Shown one piece after another: positions 60,427 to 64,000 of a stretch of DNA of 64,000 nucleotides (its first letter is position 1; every line of letters begins with the position of its first letter). Below the pieces are notes generated by a model. The model saw only the letters and a program-made list of their open reading frames with translations. It did not search any database and was not told where the DNA came from. Source of the stretch: DASSSY01 sp035708205 (GTDB lineage: Bacteria > Bacteroidota > Bacteroidia > Chitinophagales > Chitinophagaceae); contig DASSSY010000001.1 in assembly GCA_035708205.1 (NCBI GenBank), positions 94,347-158,346 of the forward strand. Direction: 5' to 3'. The translations under genes were made by a program, and so were the position numbers.

Positions 60427-63057
60427 ATGACAGCAGCTGAAATCAGACAGGCCTTCCTGGATTTTTTCCGGTCCAGGGAACACCATATTGTGCCGTCGGC
60501 ACCCATCGTCATTAAAAACGACCCTACCCTTTTGTTCACCAACGCGGGCATGAACCAGTTCAAGGAATATTTCCTGGGCAATAAGGCCGCGGCTTATCCC
60601 CGCGTGGCCGACACCCAGAAATGCCTGCGCGTGAGCGGCAAGCACAATGACCTGGAAGAAGTAGGCGTGGATACTTACCATCACACCATGTTCGAGATGC
60701 TGGGCAACTGGAGCTTCGGCAATTACTTTAAGCCGGAGGCCATCGCCTGGGCCTGGGAGCTGCTGACCGGGGTCTATAAGCTGGATAAGGACCGGCTTTA
60801 CGTAACCGTCTTTGAAGGCGATGAAAAAGACGGCCTGCCCATGGACCGGGAAGCCCATGACGAATGGAAAAAATGGATCGCGGAAGAGCGGATCCTGACG
60901 GGCAATAAAAAAGATAACTTTTGGGAAATGGGCGATACGGGCCCCTGCGGCCCCTGCTCCGAGATTCATGTCGATTGCCGCACGGACGCCGAAAGGGCCG
61001 CCGTTGACGGCGGCACCCTGGTCAATGCCGATCACCCGCAGGTCATCGAGATCTGGAACCTGGTGTTCATGCAGTTCAACCGGAAAAAGGACGGGCGCCT
61101 AGAAAAGCTGCCGGCACGGCATGTGGATACTGGCATGGGCTTCGAGCGGCTGGTACGCGTGCTCCAGGGCAAGGCTTCCAACTACGACACCGACGTCTTT
61201 ACCGGGACCATTGCCGCCGTTGAAGACCTTACGCAAAAAAAATATGATTCCGGCGACGATCTCCGGGCGGTATCTTTCCGCGTCATCGCCGACCATATCC
61301 GCGCCATAGCCTTTTCCGTTGCCGACGGCCAGCTGCCGGCCAACACCGGCGCGGGCTACGTCATCCGCAGGATCCTGCGGCGGGCGGTGCGCTATTATTA
61401 TTCCTGCCTGGATTATAAAACGCCCCTGCTGTTCCGATTGGTCGGCCTCATCGCCGCACAGTTTGAGCATGTTTTCCCGGAGCTGAAAAAGCAGGAGGAT
61501 TTTGTCCGCCGCGTTATCCGGGAAGAAGAGGAAAGCTTCCTGCGCACCCTGGAGGCCGGCCTGAAGCGCATGGACCACCTGATGGCCGGCCCGGGAACAC
61601 GGGAAAGTAAACGCATCAACGGCGCGGAGGCCTTTGAATTATACGACACTTACGGCTTCCCGCTGGACCTCACCCGCCTGATCGCCGCCGAAAACGGCCT
61701 GGCCGTTGATGAGGACGGGTTCGGGGCGGAGATGAAAAAGCAGAAAGACCGTTCCCGCCAGGCCACGGCCATCGATGCCGGCGACTGGGTCCCGGTGCAC
61801 GACGGCAACCACAGCGTTTTCGTGGGCTACGATGAGCTGCATACCGGCACCCGGGTGCTGAAATACCGGCAGGTCAAAGAAAAGAAGAAAACACTTTACC
61901 AGGTCGTCCTGGCCGAAACCCCCTTTTATGCCGAAAGCGGCGGCCAGGTGGGCGACCAGGGCACATTGACCATTGACGGCACCGTCCTGGAGGTCCTGGA
62001 CACCAAAAAGGAAAATGATCTCATCATTCATTTCACGGAAGCCCTGGCCCCCGACATGAGCCTGCCGGTAACCGCCCGGGTGGATGCCGAACGCCGCCGG
62101 AAGGCCATGTACAACCATACGGCCACGCACCTGCTGCATGCCGCCCTGAAGCAGGTGCTGGGCAAGCATGTCAACCAGAAAGGCTCCCTGGTCAGCCCGG
62201 AGATCCTGCGCTTCGACGTCTCCCATTTCGCCCGGATCACGGAAGAGGAATTACGCGAAGTGTCCGATATCGTTAATGCAAAGATCCGGGAGAACATCCC
62301 GGTCGTGATCCGTGAAATGCCCAAGGACGAAGCCATGAAAACCGGCGCCATGGCGTTGTTTGGCGAAAAATACGGCGATACGGTGCGGGTGGTCACCATC
62401 GATCCGCGGTTCTCCGTTGAGCTTTGCGGGGGCACCCACGTGGGGCATACGGGGATGATCGGCCTGATGGTCATTACCGGCGAAAGCGCCGTTGCCGCCG
62501 GCGTGCGGCGCCTCGAAGCCCTTACTGGCGAAGCGGCGTTCCGCTACCTGGCGGGCATGCTGGACAACCATAAGGCCGCCGCCGCCTTGCTGAAAAGCAA
62601 CGACCCGGTAAGGGCCATCGAAAAGCTGATGGCCGACAGGTCGGCGATGGAAAGGAAGCTGGAGGCCCTGGAAGCCAGGGAACGCCGCCGGGAAGCGGGG
62701 ACCTTGTTTGCCAAAGCGGAAAATATCGACGGCGTTCATTTCGTGGCGGCCAATATCAGCTGCGACTCAGCCGACGAGCTGAAAAAAACGGCTTATGAGC
62801 TGCAGGCGCTTTCGGAAAATATCGTGGCCGTGCTGACCGCCGACATCGGGGGCAAGGCCAACGTGGCCTTGTATATCAGCGAGCCCTTAACCCGGGAAAG
62901 GTCCTGGGACGCCGGGAAAATCATCCGTGAAATAGCCGCGCCGCTCATCAAAGGCGGCGGCGGCGGCCAGAAGACCCTGGCCACTGCCGGCGGTAAAGAC
63001 GTTCCCGCCCTGGCAAACGTTATCAACAGGATCAAAGCCTTTATCAGCGAGGCCTAG
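60427..63057 (+). CDS. alaS: Alanyl-tRNA synthetase
   Basis: 876 residues from the ATG at 60427; the frame is open further upstream but that part covers the promoter and leader hairpin. Class II core: MTAAEIRQAFLDFFRSREHH, TNAGMNQFKEYFLG, THHTMFEMLGNWSFG-like YHHTMFEMLGNWSFG and GMGFERLV. The editing domain carries HTATHLLHAAL (near 562-572) and CGGTHVGHTG (near 667-676), and the C-terminal DHHA1 domain ends with KGGGGGQKTLATAGGKD. It charges tRNA-Ala. Full length and complete. Confidence 0.97.
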   Translation: MTAAEIRQAFLDFFRSREHHIVPSAPIVIKNDPTLLFTNAGMNQFKEYFLGNKAAAYPRVADTQKCLRVSGKHNDLEEVGVDTYHHTMFEMLGNWSFGNYFKPEAIAWAWELLTGVYKLDKDRLYVTVFEGDEKDGLPMDREAHDEWKKWIAEERILTGNKKDNFWEMGDTGPCGPCSEIHVDCRTDAERAAVDGGTLVNADHPQVIEIWNLVFMQFNRKKDGRLEKLPARHVDTGMGFERLVRVLQGKASNYDTDVFTGTIAAVEDLTQKKYDSGDDLRAVSFRVIADHIRAIAFSVADGQLPANTGAGYVIRRILRRAVRYYYSCLDYKTPLLFRLVGLIAAQFEHVFPELKKQEDFVRRVIREEEESFLRTLEAGLKRMDHLMAGPGTRESKRINGAEAFELYDTYGFPLDLTRLIAAENGLAVDEDGFGAEMKKQKDRSRQATAIDAGDWVPVHDGNHSVFVGYDELHTGTRVLKYRQVKEKKKTLYQVVLAETPFYAESGGQVGDQGTLTIDGTVLEVLDTKKENDLIIHFTEALAPDMSLPVTARVDAERRRKAMYNHTATHLLHAALKQVLGKHVNQKGSLVSPEILRFDVSHFARITEEELREVSDIVNAKIRENIPVVIREMPKDEAMKTGAMALFGEKYGDTVRVVTIDPRFSVELCGGTHVGHTGMIGLMVITGESAVAAGVRRLEALTGEAAFRYLAGMLDNHKAAAALLKSNDPVRAIEKLMADRSAMERKLEALEARERRREAGTLFAKAENIDGVHFVAANISCDSADELKKTAYELQALSENIVAVLTADIGGKANVALYISEPLTRERSWDAGKIIREIAAPLIKGGGGGQKTLATAGGKDVPALANVINRIKAFISEA

Positions 63058-63296
63058 CCGGTTTTGGCGAGGGGGCCGGCCAAAGGAAAGGACATAGGGA
63101 AGGCCATGCGCCCCCTGCCGGGAACATTTTGTGCCGCCCGGACATTCATTTGACCCGATGGCCAGCGTGGGTCCTATCATTGTTGAAATGGCATTATCCA
63201 GCGGTTCCGCGGTATAGCGCCCGGCCCGGTTCCCTTCGCCGGGCAACTTTAGCCGGAAACCCGTATGATATTTATGACCGGGATCGGCCGAGCAGA

Positions 63297-63710
63297 TTAT
63301 TTTTTATTTCCCCGGGATTTGAGCATGGATTCCAAGAGTGCAATCTTTTCCCGCTCGCATTTCAAAAGTTCCTCGTAGAGTCTTTTATTTTCATTAATTG
63401 CTTCCGCCCATTTTTCAATTGGATTTATTTCGCACTGGAAATTAAATGCACTATTGTCATAAAAAGAGTTGATATTGTTTATTGCAGAGTCAATATCAAA
63501 ATTCTCGATTGCTTCGGGAGACACGCCTAATGCATCAGCAATTTTAGTCAATTTTTCATCATTTAATGAATCGCTCTTCTCAATCCTGGAAATGGTTTGC
63601 TGGCTTACCCCTAAAGAAGAAGCCAGCGCTTCCTGCTTGATCCCTTTTAGCTCCCGGATGCGTTCGATCCGGCGTCCTATATGGGGCATAACTGTATTTT
63701 TTGACGTCAT
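63297..63710 (-). CDS. XRE-family transcriptional regulator
   Basis: 137 residues. A Cro/C1-type HTH occupies residues 10-65: IGRRIERIRELKGIKQEALA, then SLGVSQQTISRIEKS and LTKIADALGVSPEAIENF. The C-terminal 70 residues are polar and helical, ending in a probable coiled coil (ENKRLYEELLKCEREKIALLESM) that would dimerise it. AT-rich coding sequence compared with alaS next door. It faces away from the structured region at the right edge, so it could autoregulate or control that locus. No toxin partner is adjacent. Confidence 0.85.
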   Translation of the reverse strand: MTSKNTVMPHIGRRIERIRELKGIKQEALASSLGVSQQTISRIEKSDSLNDEKLTKIADALGVSPEAIENFDIDSAINNINSFYDNSAFNFQCEINPIEKWAEAINENKRLYEELLKCEREKIALLESMLKSRGNKK

Positions 63711-63837
63711 ATCAGCTGAAATTTATTGGGTAAGCTACTCATAAAAGCGGGTATTTTACTCACGTTAAACCGGAGCGACTTAATAACCAGGTCCTTACCG
63801 GAGCGTAAATTACAAAAGTTTACGGGTAAAATACAAC

Positions 63838-63868
63838 TTGACTTTAAAAAAAATAGTTGATACATTTG
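63838..63868 (+). promoter_or_regulatory. Strong Bacteroidota promoter near the right edge
   Basis: TTG (63838-63840), a 20-base spacer, then TACATTTG (63861-63868), an exact -7 element. This is the best-spaced promoter in the window. Transcription should start near 63874, just before the structured region. Confidence 0.65.
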
Positions 63869-63873
63869 TGCCC

Positions 63874-64000
63874 GAACTGTTGGAGAAAAGAAATTGTTTA
63901 ACAGCTTTCTTTATCGTTTTATTAAAGCTTCTCCGGCAGTCCCGCCCCTTACCATGAAAACCCGCCCGGTAGGCGTACCGGGAGAACCTTTTTGCCCGCG
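63874..64000 (+). ncRNA. Candidate structured RNA or 5' leader, cut by the window end
   Basis: Downstream of the strong promoter three nested or successive stems can be drawn: ACTGTTGGAGAA (63876-63887) with TTCTCCGGCAGT (63929-63940), 12 pairs with two G-U pairs; AAAGAAA (63887-63893) with TTTCTTT (63906-63912); and CCCGGTA (63965-63971) with TACCGGG (63976-63982). An ATG at 63954 is followed by 15 sense codons before the edge, which do not resemble a known protein start. It could be an unlinked small RNA (6S-like size and shape are possible), a riboswitch-type leader, or a leader peptide. The full molecule is not visible. Confidence 0.4.

Noticed and set aside
62887..63246. 119-codon minus-strand ORF over the alaS end
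   Set aside because: Most of it lies antisense to the conserved alaS C-terminus; the free part has no family similarity.
1..64000. CRISPR array, rRNA, tRNA or prophage block
   Set aside because: No regularly spaced repeats, no conserved RNA signatures and no phage structural or integrase genes were found.

Overview
The window comes from a Bacteroidota chromosome, most likely Chitinophagaceae or a close Sphingobacteriia-type relative. The evidence is: three proteins with type IX secretion (T9SS) sorting domains; many SSC-type lipoproteins; exact copies of the Bacteroidota -7 promoter element (TAnnTTTG) upstream of many genes; few strong Shine-Dalgarno sites; and a typical gene set (TamB, BatA-like, RNA-type MBL hydrolase with beta-CASP, DUF4382, DUF1573, PIF1-like helicase with a C-terminal HTH). 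Most of it is ordinary core genome. There is no prophage, integrative element, CRISPR array, rRNA or tRNA that I can support.

Layout. 0-13 kb: TamB (5' end outside the window), small lipoproteins, an M28 aminopeptidase, purA, a very acidic small protein, a chorismate-binding enzyme, a DUF1573 protein and a UbiA-type prenyltransferase. 13-20 kb: ssb, a zinc-ribbon-like protein, a tiny cysteine-rich ORF next to DUF488, murB, an EGF-module lipoprotein, meaB, pepE and mgtC-like. 20-31 kb: a wrecked four-helix-bundle (S23) pseudogene, an MBL ribonuclease-like protein, an LtaS-like sulfatase-fold enzyme with VanZ, sdaA, engB-pdxA, an AT-rich T9SS protein and fbp. 31-41 kb: an M1 peptidase and rnhA, a degenerate direct repeat, a higBA toxin-antitoxin pair with a frameshifted toxin tail, radA-serC, a PIF1-like helicase and surE. 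41-43 kb: an AT-rich cassette of an amber-interrupted small ORF, a CitE-like aldolase and an SGNH-type protein. 43-53 kb: a C10 cysteine protease, aroK-DUF423, a BatA-like protein, a VOC protein, an ABC-F ATPase, nadD, feoA and an OmpH-like lipoprotein. 53-64 kb: a mini T9SS type B protein, a beta-propeller/outer-membrane-barrel protein, acnA, alaS, an XRE regulator and, at the right edge, a strong promoter with a structured transcript.

The genes cover nucleotide (purA, surE, nadD), cofactor (pdxA, chorismate enzyme, MqnP/UbiA-like), amino acid (serC, sdaA, aroK) and envelope (TamB, murB, LtaS-like, OmpH-like, surface proteins) functions. Base composition rises along the window: hand counts give 27/60 G+C at 1501-1560 and 38/60 at 61501-61560. 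Local AT-rich islands (18/60 at 28501-28560 and at 42181-42240) mark the T9SS gene and the aldolase cassette as likely accessory DNA.

The best candidates for undescribed biology are the aldolase-SGNH cassette, the structured RNA at the right edge, the cysteine-rich 57-residue ORF and the pair of tiny ORFs near 53.2 kb. Among decaying loci, the S23-type pseudogene and the frameshifted HigB are clear from the sequence itself. All similarity statements come from motif recognition by eye, not from database searches.
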